Of a stretch of 64,000 bases of DNA, positions 47,434 to 57,915 are shown piece after piece; position 1 is the stretch's first letter, and every line of letters begins with the position of its first letter. A program made the translations under genes and the position numbers. Source of the DNA: Denticeps clupeoides (taxonomy: Eukaryota; Chordata; Actinopteri; Clupeiformes; Denticipitidae); assembly GCF_900700375.1 (NCBI RefSeq), contig NC_041713.1:20115464-20179463 (forward strand), in the 5' to 3' direction. The notes under the pieces were generated by a model, which was not told the origin of the DNA, ran no database searches, and worked only from the letters and a program-made list of their open reading frames with translations.

Positions 47434-48908
47434 TACGTGTGATTCACAGCTCTGAGCATCATACCACCATCCAATCAGGGCTGGCCAGAGGAGTTTGGCT
47501 TCCACCTGGGCGGTGATGGGCCCAGCTACATCCTGTCTGTGGTGGAGGGCAGCAGCGCCTACATGGCTGGCCTGCAGCCAGGGGACCAAGTGTTGGAGAT
47601 TGATGGCCAGGATGTGTCCAACCTGAGCCCCGTGGCGCTGATTGCTCTGGCTCAGTCCCTGAAGACGGTGCCCCCCAGTATTGGTGTGGTGTCCCGCATT
47701 GAACAGGTCAAGCTCTGTTCCTGTCAATGTTTAATGTCTGACACAGGACATTGTTTCTCACTGTTCTGTGCTGTATTGATCTACTTTAGCTCTGTTCCAT
47801 GACCATTATGGCTTCTGTAGTACTGTTTGTCATTCAAGGACCCTAACACCAGCTATCTGCCAAATCATCCATCCATTGAAAACCAGGAAAATGTAAGACA
47901 CCACCCCGTTCCCCCAGCGTTGGAACGTATTATCAGAAGCTGTTAGTCCAGTTAAGGTCTAAGAGCTGATCCGTGGTCAGGCCTGAAGATCCTGGTCACA
48001 CCAACCCATCTCGGTGTCAGGAGTAATTTAAAATCCTCAATGGATTCTAATGCCATAATGTTCTAAAGATAATAAAGATACAAATACCAAGGAGTCTACA
48101 TTTTTAAGAAAACCAACCCCCATGATCTGTATCGGTATAATGCTGATTCGCAGCATTACCGCAAATCAGAATTGACAGACCCTCCATATTCAGAATTCTA
48201 CAGTTCTCTCATTGTGCCCATGATTGGGGGAATGTGATGGTCATTATTTAAATTTGCACACAGATGGACATCTGCCCTGGACCCGATGGACGCTTTGGAT
48301 TCACCATTGTGGGGGACAGTCCCTTGCGGGTAGAAGACTGCCTTCCCATCTCCCCAGCAGGGCGCAGCGGACTGAGGGCTAGTGACTACGTCATGGAGGT
48401 GAATGGGATCCCCGTGAAGCAGCATGAGACGGCAGCAGCCATGATAAAAGCATCACAAGGCCGCACACTGCGCCTGGGTGTGCTAAGCATCAACCGCTGG
48501 CAGAGACGCTCCACCAGCACCAGCCTGAAAGAGACCTCCATGAACATGTCCCCAGCCGTGACCCCGACGGTGACCTCAACCACGCAGCACGAGAGCGGAG
48601 AGAACGTGCGGCAGGACCGCAAGCACAAAGCTCAGGAATTTAACAAGAAGGTGCTCATCGTGTTTTCAGCTCAGTCGAGCAGATTCTGTACGTGTGTGTG
48701 TGTGTGTGTGTGTGTGTGTCGAACTTAATTTACGTCTGTCGTGTTGAGGTCAGGTGGAGGAAATTCTCGGTGACGAGCCAGAGGTCAAGGAGCAGCTGTT
48801 CGAGGTGCTGAAGCAGTATGCATCTGAGAGGGATGTGGAAAGCCTTGCCACCACCCTGCCCAGTATTCTGACCAGTGAGGATCATCAGCAGCTGATTGAC
48901 AGCATCAG
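46485..48908 (+). CDS. grid2ip: Delphilin (GRID2-interacting protein), 5' part, 4 exons
   Basis: Exons 46485-46581, 47450-47706, 48264-48650 and 48754-48908 join in phase. Exon 1 gives a basic, Ser/Arg-rich leader (MRRFLRSQKGRFSLRQTRSG). Exon 2 begins a PDZ domain with NQGWPEEFGFHLGGDGPSYI, then GSSAYMAGLQPGDQVLEIDG. Exon 3 holds a second PDZ-like unit (GRFGFTIVGDSPLRVED, GRSGLRASDYVMEVNGIPVK) and a linker of Ser/Thr. Exon 4 is a harmonin-N-like helical domain (EVKEQLFEVLKQYASERD, EDHQQLIDSIR). Delphilin links GluD2 glutamate receptors to the actin cytoskeleton in Purkinje synapses; its later PDZ, FH1 and FH2 parts are not seen here, so the gene is partial. The name is inferred from the PDZ plus harmonin-N order. 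Confidence 0.82.
47389..47432. repeat. (GT)n microsatellite just upstream of grid2ip exon 2
   Basis: About 22 GT dinucleotides ending about 17 bp before the exon 2 acceptor. Confidence 0.95.
48690..48719. repeat. (GT)n microsatellite in grid2ip intron 3
   Basis: About 14 GT dinucleotides inside a 103-bp intron between exons 3 and 4. Confidence 0.9.
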
Positions 48909-49765
48909 GTACAAATCAGCTTGCGCTTCCTGTTCTGCAGCTTTTCCTTTATAGGTACAAAATATCCGACCGTTTCACTGTTGAAGTCAAGATTCTTACT
49001 ATCTACATCTTCAAATACACTTGAGTGCACAGTTTTTTCCACAAGAGGCGCATCAGAATTAATTAGACATTAGTATTTTTATGATATCACCTGTCAACAG
49101 TGTTGTCACAATCAGGCCATCTTGGCTTTGATGCTTCAGCGGCTGCTCCTGTGTTCTGTGGTGATTTTAATCTCGCAACGGTTGCAGACTGCACATCCAG
49201 GAAAGCGACTGCGTGTGAATCCTGATCGCAGACTTCTTCGTTGTGTGAGAAATGGTATGGATAACCTAACACTGATGGCGCCCGATTCAGGGAGAAAAGC
49301 GGTTACCCAGTAGCTAATAATTGCTGATGCTGAATGGTTATTGGTGGTGGGCGCAGTAGGCTGTAGTGGGGCTCTTCAGAGATGTGCTCATGTGTTATGG
49401 ATTAATTACTCAATGGATGTCAATTAGACTGCTGTTGCTGTTGGATGGGCTGCTGCGAACTGTGAACCCATCAGAATGCTCGAAGGCCAACTTAACAGAA
49501 ACACCGTTCAAGCGGGGGCCTTTATACAGAGACAACGCCGTGCATGCAGCACACATTACAGACGTGTGACCTGGACATGACACACTAGGGAATGTTTTAC
49601 AATCGGGCTAACTAGACGTCATCATTCCTGCTGAGGAACAGACAAGGCTGTGACATGACACATATGATTGTACGTCTTTCATAAGTCTTTCAGTACAACT
49701 CTGGCTCTAAAAAAACAGCAATCTTAAAACCAGGAAGAAAAGGCGAGTAGTCTTGTAAATAATGT
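48909..49765. other. grid2ip intron, nothing recognised
   Basis: No exon, repeat or RNA gene was recognised. Confidence 0.4.
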
Positions 49766-49767
49766 GC

Positions 49768-49935
49768 AGTGGTGGCCTAGCGGGTAAGGAACTGGTCTCA
49801 TAATCGGAAGGTTGCAGGTTCAAATCCCAAAGTGCCTGAGGTCCGTCCCCACACACTGCTCCTTGGTCACATTTCATGGCTGCCCACTGCTCACCACGTC
49901 TTGTTGTGTCACCGTGTGCTGTGCTTCGCATTTAC
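49768..49935 (+). repeat. SINE family B
   Basis: AGTGGTGGCCTAGCGGGTAA head, GGTTGCAGGTTCAAATCC box B region and CACCGTGTGCTGTGCT tail; internal part shortened. Confidence 0.8.
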
Positions 49936-50084
49936 ATTACAATATAAATAAAACAACCATTTCAGAAGTATTCCATAGTTCTGGAGAAATAGTTTCTTCT
50001 TCTAATGTTGGTAATCTCTGGAAGGTCAATGGTGAACCATCAATGTGAAGAAGATCACTACTTGCAGTCTTATGTAATAAAGTG

Positions 50085-50260
50085 GCAGTGGTGTCCTAGT
50101 GGGTGAGGAAGCGGACTCGTCACCCAACGGTTTTGGGCTTAAATCCAGAATGCCAAGGTGCATTTGAGCAAAGCACCATAACCGCAAACTGCTCCCCGGG
50201 TGATGGTTAAATGCAGAGGGCACATTTAGTTTGTCACCGTGTGCTGTGCTTCACAATAAC
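50085..50260 (+). repeat. SINE family B
   Basis: GGCAGTGGTGTCCTAGTGGG head, body CAAACTGCTCCCCGGGTGAT and GTCACCGTGTGCTGTGCTTC tail. A second insertion of the family within 350 bp. Confidence 0.75.
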
Positions 50261-50264
50261 AAAA

Positions 50265-51185
50265 ACTGTCACGTAAAGCTTGCTAACAGACAGTTAAATA
50301 TGAAAACAGCACAGCCACACGAGCCTAAATAAATACTAGGGAGTGCAGATTTGCACTTTGGAGTAATGGAAAATAGTCATTTGTTATACTGAGTCTAGAT
50401 TCCCCCCATCCTGGTGTGGTCCCCATGCTATTTTTCTTGGGAAAATCCATACCGAAGTATTTTGACTAAACTCTGCAGGGTAAAATGGCTGTCCAGGAAC
50501 TGCTGACCTTGAAGATCCCTCAGATCTGCTTTAGTTTCTGTACAAGGCTATGGACACCTTGGATACTATGGACACTATGGATACCTTGGCTCCTTCATGA
50601 TGTGAGCTGTTCTGGCCAATAAGAAGAATATTCATGTAATAGTCCCTCAAATACACGAGTACATTTGCATGATAACATTCTATTGTGCCGGTAAGGGATT
50701 TTCCGAACAATGTGTGAGAATATCTTCTCTTGTGGGCTGGAAACTTGACCACAAGAGAACTTGAGTCTTTCTGTCCCCAGAACAAAAAAATGCTGAATTC
50801 TCCCCACGGATGCACTCTATTTTTCAGTAGCCTACTTTTAATCCACTCGCTCTGAGGCTTCTGATGCAGTCAGATCCCAGGCATGTGAATCTATCAGGTC
50901 TTCTTAAAATGAATATAGCTGTTTCTATTAAAGCAATTATCAGGAACTAGAGAAAAATAGAGCCTGGAGAGCAGACCCACCCTCTTTTTATCCATGATCA
51001 CATGATCTGTACCTGGCTGAACTAAAAAAAAAACTTGAAACATCCCTGTTTCTTTCAAAGTGCAAATAAGGATGCTCTCTTCTGCACATGTCCCTGTCTC
51101 CTGCCTCTCTATGGCCCCACTGTGGCTTTCAGAGATGAGCTATCTGTCCCCCATGTCGCTCAACCTCATTACCACTCATCTCCAG
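50265..51185. other. grid2ip intron, nothing recognised
   Basis: Contains a short run of near-identical words (GGACACCTTGGATACTATGG, near 50549) repeated a few times. No other feature. Confidence 0.35.
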
Positions 51186-51186
51186 A

Positions 51187-51242
51187 TCTCCTCCCTCTCT
51201 CTCTTTCTCTCCTTTCTGTGGTTCTTCTCTGTCGCTCTCCCT

Positions 51243-51276
<34 letters not shown>
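51187..51276. repeat. Interrupted (CT)n tract
   Basis: Pyrimidine-rich, with a perfect CT run at about 51250-51274. Confidence 0.85.
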
Positions 51277-51279
<3 letters not shown>

Positions 51280-51624
51280 CCTGGCTGTGAGAAAGCCTCC
51301 ACCATCCCCTCTGTTAACAGAACTCTGAATGGCACCCGGGGGAAGGAAGAACGCGGCATGCCAGGCTTTGGTTCTGAAAGTAAGCTCGCAATGCCAGAAG
51401 AGCCACGAGGACCGGAGAGACACGGCAGCATCTATTGACTCGGGTTTTCTTTTTTGGACGAGGGTGAGAGGGTCTTCATCTGGTACTCTGTGTTAGCAGT
51501 TTGGACGGCTGGAGATTCCGGACATCTGTCTCCTCCATGCGTTGGCCGACTTATCAATTATTTAAGCGCTCGTGGGGACATGAATTTGGGTACCAGTACT
51601 GATTCTCCTCTGTACCCCACTCAG

Positions 51625-51670
51625 AAGCAGCGGAGATGGGCAGAGACCGGAGCTTCTCGCGTCACTTTCG
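51625..51670 (+). CDS. grid2ip: Candidate further grid2ip exon (internal, or alternative first exon)
   Basis: TCTGTACCCCACTCAG at 51609-51624 is a good acceptor and GTAAGG at 51671 a good donor. Joined after exon 4 (phase 2) the exon stays open (SSGDGQRPELLASLS). Read from the internal ATG at 51636 it gives MGRDRSFSRHF, which resembles the kind of start I would expect for a short delphilin isoform. Which reading is used cannot be decided here. Confidence 0.4.
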
Positions 51671-51699
51671 GTAAGGGCCACTTCTCAAATGCCGATTGT

Positions 51700-52085
51700 T
51701 CTCGGTCCATCAGCACACGCTGGACAGTCTGGAGAAAAGGCAGTAGCTGCCACGACCCATGCAAAACAGCGACGGTTTATTTTACCGCGAGGGGTGTGAG
51801 CACTCTCCTCTCCACAGCTGCAGAAGGTGCGTTCCTCACCGAGCGCGTGGAGAGTTCCATTCTCGTCATGTCCCGCAGCAGTTGGCGAATAAAATCCAAC
51901 CTGGCATCTTTCTGCAACTCTGACACAGCGAGGGCTGGTTTATGGATGACTCTGCGACTCTGGAATTCTGATTAAGTTACTGTGCCTTTTACTAGCTGGC
52001 CGTATTCATTTCTGGACATTCAGCATTTGTGAAATGGAAAATCATAGTGTTGTACATTTCTATAGATGCCATCGCTGTTCTGTAC
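51700..52085. other. Presumed grid2ip intron, nothing recognised
   Basis: An open frame runs to 51975 but lacks any family resemblance. Confidence 0.35.
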
Positions 52086-52089
52086 TGTA

Positions 52090-52285
52090 TGGGTGCTAGT
52101 AGCCTAGTGGGTAACACACTCGCCAATGAACCAGAAGACCCAGGTTCAAATCCCACTTACTACCATTGTGTCCCTGAGCAAGACACTTACCCCTGAGTGT
52201 CTCCAGGGGGGGACTGTCCCTGTAACTACTGGTTGTAAGTCGCTCTTGATCAGGGCGTCTGGTAAACGCTGTAAATGTAAATGTA
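52090..52285 (+). repeat. SINE family A
   Basis: Near full length: GCTAGTAGCCTAGTGGGTAA, CAGGTTCAAATCCCACTTAC, GGGACTGTCCCTGTAACTAC and a GTAAATGTAAATGTA tail. Confidence 0.88.
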
Positions 52286-52289
52286 TGTG

Positions 52290-53137
52290 TCGTGTATCGT
52301 TTGGAAATGACACAGTGACGTGATGCCGTTTACTGGTTCAATTCTTTTTCTTCATGCGTTACTTTGCTAAGTGGGTCTCGCAGATAAACCAGGCTCTTCC
52401 TCTTTTATAAAGTTCTACTTGCCACGTAATTCTTTGCAGCGGTTTGTCCTTGTTCCTGGCCTCCCTGTTCACGGTTAATTTTAGCCTTCTGCTGGCCTCA
52501 TTCTAATTGAGGGCGCTCCAGCCTAAATGTAAGATAAATGCAGAAATGACATCTTGGAAGGAATGAGTGGGTGATTCTGTTTACATTATGGAAAGGGACG
52601 TTTCAGGTCCTCTGCAGCACCTCTCTCCATGGCTGTGTGTGAGACATGGCCTCGTGGGTAGTCCCTGGTATGCGGCCCAACATGCGGCCAGCTCTCCATC
52701 TTCAGCGGTGGTTCAGGTCGATTTTCACATTGGAGGTGAACTGATGAATTGCTTCTGGGTGAATCATGCTGACAGGAACTGACAGGCTGCAGCGCCAAAT
52801 CACGTGGCTAAATCACCAGACTCTTTTAATCAGCATTTTCCAAGCCTTTCCATACATGGTTTATTTGAACAACAGCAATTAATCGGACTGCTCAATACAA
52901 GCATGAGAGTGAAAATGATTTGTTGACAAATGCATTTCCAATTTAACTATAATAGGTGGCAAAAAGCTGGTTAATATTGTGACTTTTCAGGCCAGAACAA
53001 TGTGCCGCATGCCTCACTTATTCAGACTAAGAGATGCATGCTGATGCATGCTGAAGTAACATCATGTAAACCCACTGAGTGTCTATACGCATATGACAGA
53101 GTCCGTTCAGGATTTGGGTTTGTGAGATCTATTGGGT
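52290..53137. other. Spacer left of the tandem array, nothing recognised
   Basis: Ordinary AT-rich sequence up to the array boundary at GGGT|GTACAAGCC. Confidence 0.4.
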
Positions 53138-53597
53138 GTACAAGCCAGGCTCAGGCTCTAATTTCAGGTTAGTACAGGTCTTTACCGCCTATAACAATGT
53201 GCTGTCTTGAATCCCGTTCCTTCATGGATTAGGACAGTTCAGCTACATCTTCAGTTATACCTAGGCAATATGAAATGAGTACTTGGTAACTTCTCGCGGT
53301 GAGGTTGCAGGCGGCAATGAACTGAACTCAATTCTGCTAATAAGTCTGTCTAAATCCAACAAACTGTACTTTACAGTAGTTTATTCTGAAGCTTTCACCT
53401 TCATTTCTGTCAGTTGTGGAGAACTCACTTCTGGCACTTTGTCGTCAGAACAACATAACAATGTGGAACTTTAGTAGAGAGACCAATACCAAATACTGCA
53501 TGGTAGCTGGAACCAGTTGGAGTTTGTGTCTACTGTGTTGTTGACGACGGGACTGTCTACAAATTGCTGCAAGCAGAGAAGGAAGCTCATCCATATA

Positions 53598-54141
53598 CAG
53601 TACAGGCCAAAAGGTTAAACACACCTTCTCATTCAATGTGTTTTCTTTATTTTCATGACCATTTACGTTGGTAGATTCTCACTGACGGCATCAAAACTAT
53701 GAATGAACACATGTGGAGTTAAGTACTTAACAAAAAGTGGAGACCTGGCCTCCACAGTCACCGGACCTGAAACCAGTCCAGATGGTTTGGGGTGAGCTGG
53801 ACCGCAGAGTGAAGACAAAGGGGCCAACAAGTGCTAAACACCTCTGGGAACTCCTTCAAGACTGTTGGAAAAGCATTTCAGGTGACGACCTCTTGAAGCT
53901 CATCGAGAGAATGCCAAGAGTGTGCAAAGCAGTAATCAGAGCAAAGGTGACTATATTTTGAAGAAACTAGAATATAAAACACGTTTTCACTTATTTCACC
54001 TTTTTTTGTTAAGTACATAACTCCATGTGTTCATTCATAGTTTTGATGCCTTCAGTGAGAATCTACCAACGTAAATGGTCATGAAAATTAAGAAAACACA
54101 TTGAATGAGAAGGTGTGTTTAACCTTTTGGCCTGTACTGTA
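53598..54141 (+). mobile_element. Tc1-like element, internally deleted, in copy 1
   Basis: Terminal inverted repeats TACAGTACAGGCCAAAAGGT at left and ACCTTTTGGCCTGTACTGTA at right extend inward through CACACCTTCTCATTCAATG and beyond about 120 bp. The interior (53737-53961) keeps the C-terminal end of a Tc1 transposase (WPPQSPDLKPVQMVWGELDR), so the rest of the gene is lost. Copies 2 and 3 keep only the left end. Confidence 0.85.
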
Positions 54142-54789
54142 AGTCAACATCTGGAGATCTGGAACCGATGAGATGTTTCTCTCTCCCCTTTCCCTCCTCC
54201 CTCCTTATTTCTCCTGTACTTTATCCCTCAGAAACAGCACTGATTCATAAACATGAACCCTGTTGCCCTATGTGTGAATTTAGCTGACTGTTTCCATGGA
54301 GACCGTGAAAAAAATGGCTAATTTGTGGAAAAGTTTGCTATTTGTGAAGTGCAGCTATTTGTGTCTGAGCTCACACCTCTGTGTGTGTGTGTGTGTGGGC
54401 CCATATGTGTGTTTCATAAGATTCTCAGACGACTACTTCTCCCATGAGGACCAGCTAGCCGACTCTTTCATATACCAAATGTGACTGCAGTTTTCTATGC
54501 AGACAGATAACCAGGGGGCGACAGCTGGTAGGAAATGTGGGGTCCTTGTCTCTTTTACTGTTGGCAGAGTTCATATGACTTTTTTCCTTCCTTTCCTGGA
54601 ACATTTTACTGTTCACTATTATTTTTTTTACCTGGTTGGCTAGAAATTGTAAGCATGTTCAAAATTTGTGTCTTTTTGCTAAACATTTAGATTTTCTATT
54701 GATTTGCTTTATGGATTTTATTCAGTATTTCCTGAGATATTATTTCCTTCTAAGGATTAGATGGTTTCTGCTAATTCCTGACTACATTT

Positions 54790-54980
54790 GTGTGGTAGTA
54801 GCTTGGTGGGTAACACACTCGCCTATGAACCAGAAGACCCAGGTTCAAATCCCACTTACTACCATTGTGTCCTGAGCAAGACACTTAACCTAAAACTGCT
54901 CCAGGGGGGGACTGTCCCTGTAACTACTGATTGTAAGTCACTCTGGATCAGGGCGTCTGGTAAATGCTGTAAATGTAGAT
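54790..54980 (+). repeat. SINE family A in tandem copy 1
   Basis: GTGGTAGTAGCTTGGTGGGT head and GGTAAATGCTGTAAATGTAG tail. Present at the same place in all copies, so it predates the array. Confidence 0.88.
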
Positions 54981-55093
54981 TTGTTTTTGCTCTTTATGGG
55001 CTGAGAATGAAATGATTTGACCTTCCCACAGAACAGATGTTCCAGGCAGGTCATTACAATCTAAATCGGAGGTCCACTCTTTTTCTGAAGATT

Positions 55094-55396
55094 TCACCTG
55101 CTCCTTCTGGTTAAAAGAGCTGAATTTGTCCACGATGGGACGCGGTCTCGGAGCGCCGATGGACTCTTTTTCTCGGTGTCCTCCGGAGGCTTCAGATGGG
55201 TCTTGATGAAGGTTTCTACAGTATATTCGGCATGTTCTCCCGCAGATTCCGAGATGCTGCGGTCCTGGAGATCGGTGAAAGTTTCTTTTTTCACTTGATT
55301 TTCACTTGATAATTTTTTTTTCACTTGATTCACATGATCAGTTGGAGACTTGACCGAGTTCCGTAGAGACGCGTTTTCAGCAGCGAGTTTTTCCAC
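55094..55396 (-). CDS. Unrecognised coiled-coil-like ORF, tandem copy 1
   Basis: Reads MEKLAAENASLRNSVKSPTD and then HVNQVKKKLSSENQVKK, with heptad-like spacing of Leu/Val/Asn suggesting a short coiled coil, and an Arg/Ser-rich end. The frame is open further upstream to about 55485. Coiled-coil ORFs of this style occur in LINE ORF1 proteins, but no RNA-binding domain is seen. Confidence 0.4.
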   Translation of the reverse strand: MEKLAAENASLRNSVKSPTDHVNQVKKKLSSENQVKKETFTDLQDRSISESAGEHAEYTVETFIKTHLKPPEDTEKKSPSALRDRVPSWTNSALLTRRSR

Positions 55397-55698
55397 CTGC
55401 TGCTGCCTGAACTGCAGCGATTTAATTCTCGGTGTGGAATCTCGACCAGCGCCATCTTGCGTCGAGGCTGGGAAATCGCTGCCGATTTAGTCCAGGACGT
55501 CGGCGATGGTGATCCGGGGGATTGTGCCGTTTTGGCCGCCGAAGCTGCACTTTGACTTTTCTTCATGACTAAACTGTGAAAACGCCAGTAGGTGTATTCC
55601 TGAAGAGTTTCTACATTCTCCTCGCCGTCTTCACTATTCATTTCCGCCAGGTCTCTAGCGTCTGTCATCATTTCCGTTTTTCCCCCTGAAAACCCCAT
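55330..55698 (-). CDS. Unrecognised 122-codon ORF, tandem copy 1
   Basis: I do not recognise this protein. It starts MGFSGGKTEMMTDARDLAEM, is acidic at first (NSEDGEENVETLQEYTYW), then Ser/Ala/Lys-rich. The start codon lies about 110 bp left of the promoter-like stretch, so it would be transcribed away from the 301-codon ORF. A second ORF (55094-55396) overlaps its 3' end in another frame; whether splicing or frame change links them is not known. Confidence 0.4.
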   Translation of the reverse strand: MGFSGGKTEMMTDARDLAEMNSEDGEENVETLQEYTYWRFHSLVMKKSQSAASAAKTAQSPGSPSPTSWTKSAAISQPRRKMALVEIPHRELNRCSSGSSRWKNSLLKTRLYGTRSSLQLIM

Positions 55699-55739
55699 GA
55701 ATGTCTATGAATCGTCTGTAATCAAAACCACGTCCCAAA

Positions 55740-56010
55740 ATCAAATTTTGAATTTAATTTTTTTTTTATTTTGAATTTAATTTTTTTTTTATTTTGAATT
55801 AAATTTTTTTTGACTAATCAGAATTTAATGGGCGTGGCCACGCCGCGGGGTCGTTTTTGACCAATCAGGATTAAATGGGCGTGGTGACGCGACGGGGTCG
55901 TTTTGGACCAATCAGAAACGAATGGCTAGAACTACCTGCACCAGGATTGGCCCCCACTATGCTGGGCCCCCCACTCGGAAAGTATTTAAGCAGCGAAGCA
56001 GCGCTGGGTC
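55740..56010. promoter_or_regulatory. Putative divergent promoter, tandem copy 1
   Basis: After an AT-rich stretch with a repeated TTTTGAATTTAATTT motif come CTAATCAG (55813), CCAAT at 55861 and 55908, a reversed CCAAT (ATTGG) at 55946, and two GGGCGTGG boxes. TATTTAAG at 55983-55990 sits about 115 bp before the plus-strand ORF. Copies 2 and 3 carry the same boxes near 59557-59735 and 63302-63480. Confidence 0.6.
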
Positions 56011-56105
56011 GTCAGACAAGCCAGAAAGAGAAAAGCAGATTCCAGTCTGAAATTAAGCTCCAGCGCTAGAGGCGTAGACACCTGATAATTGGAAAGTACA
56101 GGAAC

Positions 56106-57011
56106 ATGGAGATGCAGATGTTGGAACTGTGCAAGTCCCTCTGTGAACTTTGTTTGGAGGGTTACAGAGTTACAAAGAGCGGGAGTGATGCAGGAACACC
56201 ACGGCAGTCCTGCGCCCGACAAGAGACCACCTCACCCGTTCAGAGGCAGAGGAAGAGGTCCTGGTCCAAGCCTTACGCACCAAGCGGAGGGAAAAGATTT
56301 AAGTGTGACTTGCAAATGGGCCCAAAAGACAAAAGCTCAGCAGTCATACCACAATTAACTCCGGAGAGAGGTCATCCAATCTATCCGGGCCGTAAATGGG
56401 TCAGAAGCTTTCATCAAGACCCATCTGAAGAGACCACCTCCCCTGCTCAGGGGCAGAGGAAGAGGTTCCGGTCCCAGACTTGCGCTCCAAGCGAAGGGAC
56501 AACATTTAAGTGTGACTCGCAAATGAGCCCAAAAGACTTTAAAAGCTCAGCAGTCATACCACAAATAACGCCGGAGAGAGGTCATGCAATCAATCCGGGC
56601 CGTAAATGGGTCAGAAGCTTCAAGAGAAACCACAACTCAAGAAGATTTGACCCTGGCCAGCAGTTCAAGAGGCAAAACAGAAGCTTCAAGAGAAACCTCG
56701 ACTCAAGAGGATTTCACCCTGTCCAGCAGTTCAAGAGGCAAAACAGAAGGTCTCAGCGACGCTGGAACCAAGATGAAAGGAACCTGCATGGACCTCACCT
56801 GAGTCAGCAGACGCAGCGGTCACTATACAGAAGCCAGGTCAACAACAACCATGGCAGACACAGACCACGCTATATGCCACCCCCAAGCCTGCCCGAGGTG
56901 CAGACAGTCCGCACGTCTGTCTTTCAAAGATTGGGGCACTACTCATTTCCTTCAAGAACACAAGGAGGATCTTACTGTATGATAAATGCAGATATTATGG
57001 TTAAATCATGA
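56106..57011 (+). CDS. Unrecognised basic, internally repeated 301-residue protein, tandem copy 1
   Basis: I do not recognise this protein. It starts MEMQMLELCKSLCELCLEGY (a C-x3-C-x2-C cluster at residues 9, 13 and 16). Two diverged repeats of about 70 residues follow, each running from ETTSP through QRKR, FKCD, SSAVIPQ and TPERGH to GRKWVRSF. A shorter 22-residue repeat comes next (RSFKRN, RRFDPGQQFKRQN, then RSFKRN, RGFHPVQQFKRQN). Lys/Arg/Gln/Ser dominate and no membrane segment is seen. The transcript looks intronless: CCAAT and TATA-like boxes upstream, AATAAA at 57011-57016 overlapping the stop codon. A nucleic-acid-binding role is only a guess from charge. A shorter +1 frame is partly open too, so coding status needs proof. 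Confidence 0.55.
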   Translation: MEMQMLELCKSLCELCLEGYRVTKSGSDAGTPRQSCARQETTSPVQRQRKRSWSKPYAPSGGKRFKCDLQMGPKDKSSAVIPQLTPERGHPIYPGRKWVRSFHQDPSEETTSPAQGQRKRFRSQTCAPSEGTTFKCDSQMSPKDFKSSAVIPQITPERGHAINPGRKWVRSFKRNHNSRRFDPGQQFKRQNRSFKRNLDSRGFHPVQQFKRQNRRSQRRWNQDERNLHGPHLSQQTQRSLYRSQVNNNHGRHRPRYMPPPSLPEVQTVRTSVFQRLGHYSFPSRTQGGSYCMINADIMVKS

Positions 57012-57016
57012 ATAAA
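57011..57016 (+). terminator. Polyadenylation signal overlapping the stop codon, tandem copy 1
   Basis: TGAATAAAAATTG: the A of TGA is the first A of AATAAA. The same in copy 2 at 60755. Confidence 0.5.
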
Positions 57017-57915
57017 AATTGTTAATACAGTAACCTGCGGTAACTCTCTTTTCATTTACTAAAATGTCTTTAAGAGTACAAAACACACACAAATTCTTAA
57101 GTCTGGGGGAAAATGACAAGTATTCACATTTCAGCACTGGAGCTTCATAACCAGGTTGTAACTAGAGGATCAAAATCCAACAAAAGAAACAGGAGGAAGA
57201 GGCAAAACATAGAGAAACATATAAAAAATGGGCCAAGTAGACATTCTGCTTGAACTACATATTTATGTCAAAGAGTAGTTACAGATAGACCTCATTTGCA
57301 CTTCGTGCAGACGTACAGATGTGGTCCTGGACGAGTGACCCTGTTTAGACAGAATTTGCACGTCCAGCGGACATCTTGTGTTACTCACTAGGCTACTAAC
57401 CTGATTGGGGGTTAATTAGGTCAATGTGTCATTTCTGGGCAGAATCTAACATCTGTACAAGCCAGGCTCAGGCTCTAATTTCAGGTTAGTACAGGTCTTT
57501 ACCGCCTATAACAATGTGCTGTCTTGAATCCAGTTCCTTCATGGATTAGGACAGTTCAGCTACATCTTCAGTTATACCTAGGCAATATGAAATGAGTACT
57601 TGGTAACTTCTCGCGGTGAGGTTGCAGGCGGCAATGAACTGAACTCAATTCTGCTAATAAGTCTGTCTAAATCCAACAAACTGTACTTTACAGTAGTTTA
57701 TTCTGAAGCTTTCACATTCATTTCTGTCTGTTGTGGAGAACTCACTTCTGGCACTTTGTCGTCAGAACAACATAACAATGTGGAACTTTAGTAGAGAGAC
57801 CAATACCAAATACTGCATGGTAGCTGGAACCAGTTGGAGTTTGTGTCTACTGTGTTGTTGACGACGGGACTGTCTACAAATTGCTGCAAGCAGAGAAGGA
57901 AGCTCATCCATATAC

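Larger units (their letters stand above)
53138..57454. repeat. Tandem unit, copy 1 (4317 bp, longest form)
   Basis: Starts GTACAAGCCAGGCTCAGGCT. The same start recurs at 57455 and 61199. From left to right it has a Tc1 remnant, a family A SINE, two minus-strand ORFs, a promoter-like stretch and a 301-codon plus-strand ORF. It keeps about 573 bp that the other two copies lack. Confidence 0.95.

Noticed and set aside
53445-53636. 63-codon minus-strand ORF repeated in all three tandem copies
   Set aside because: Its end lies in the Tc1 terminal repeat, and its repetition follows only from the tandem duplication.
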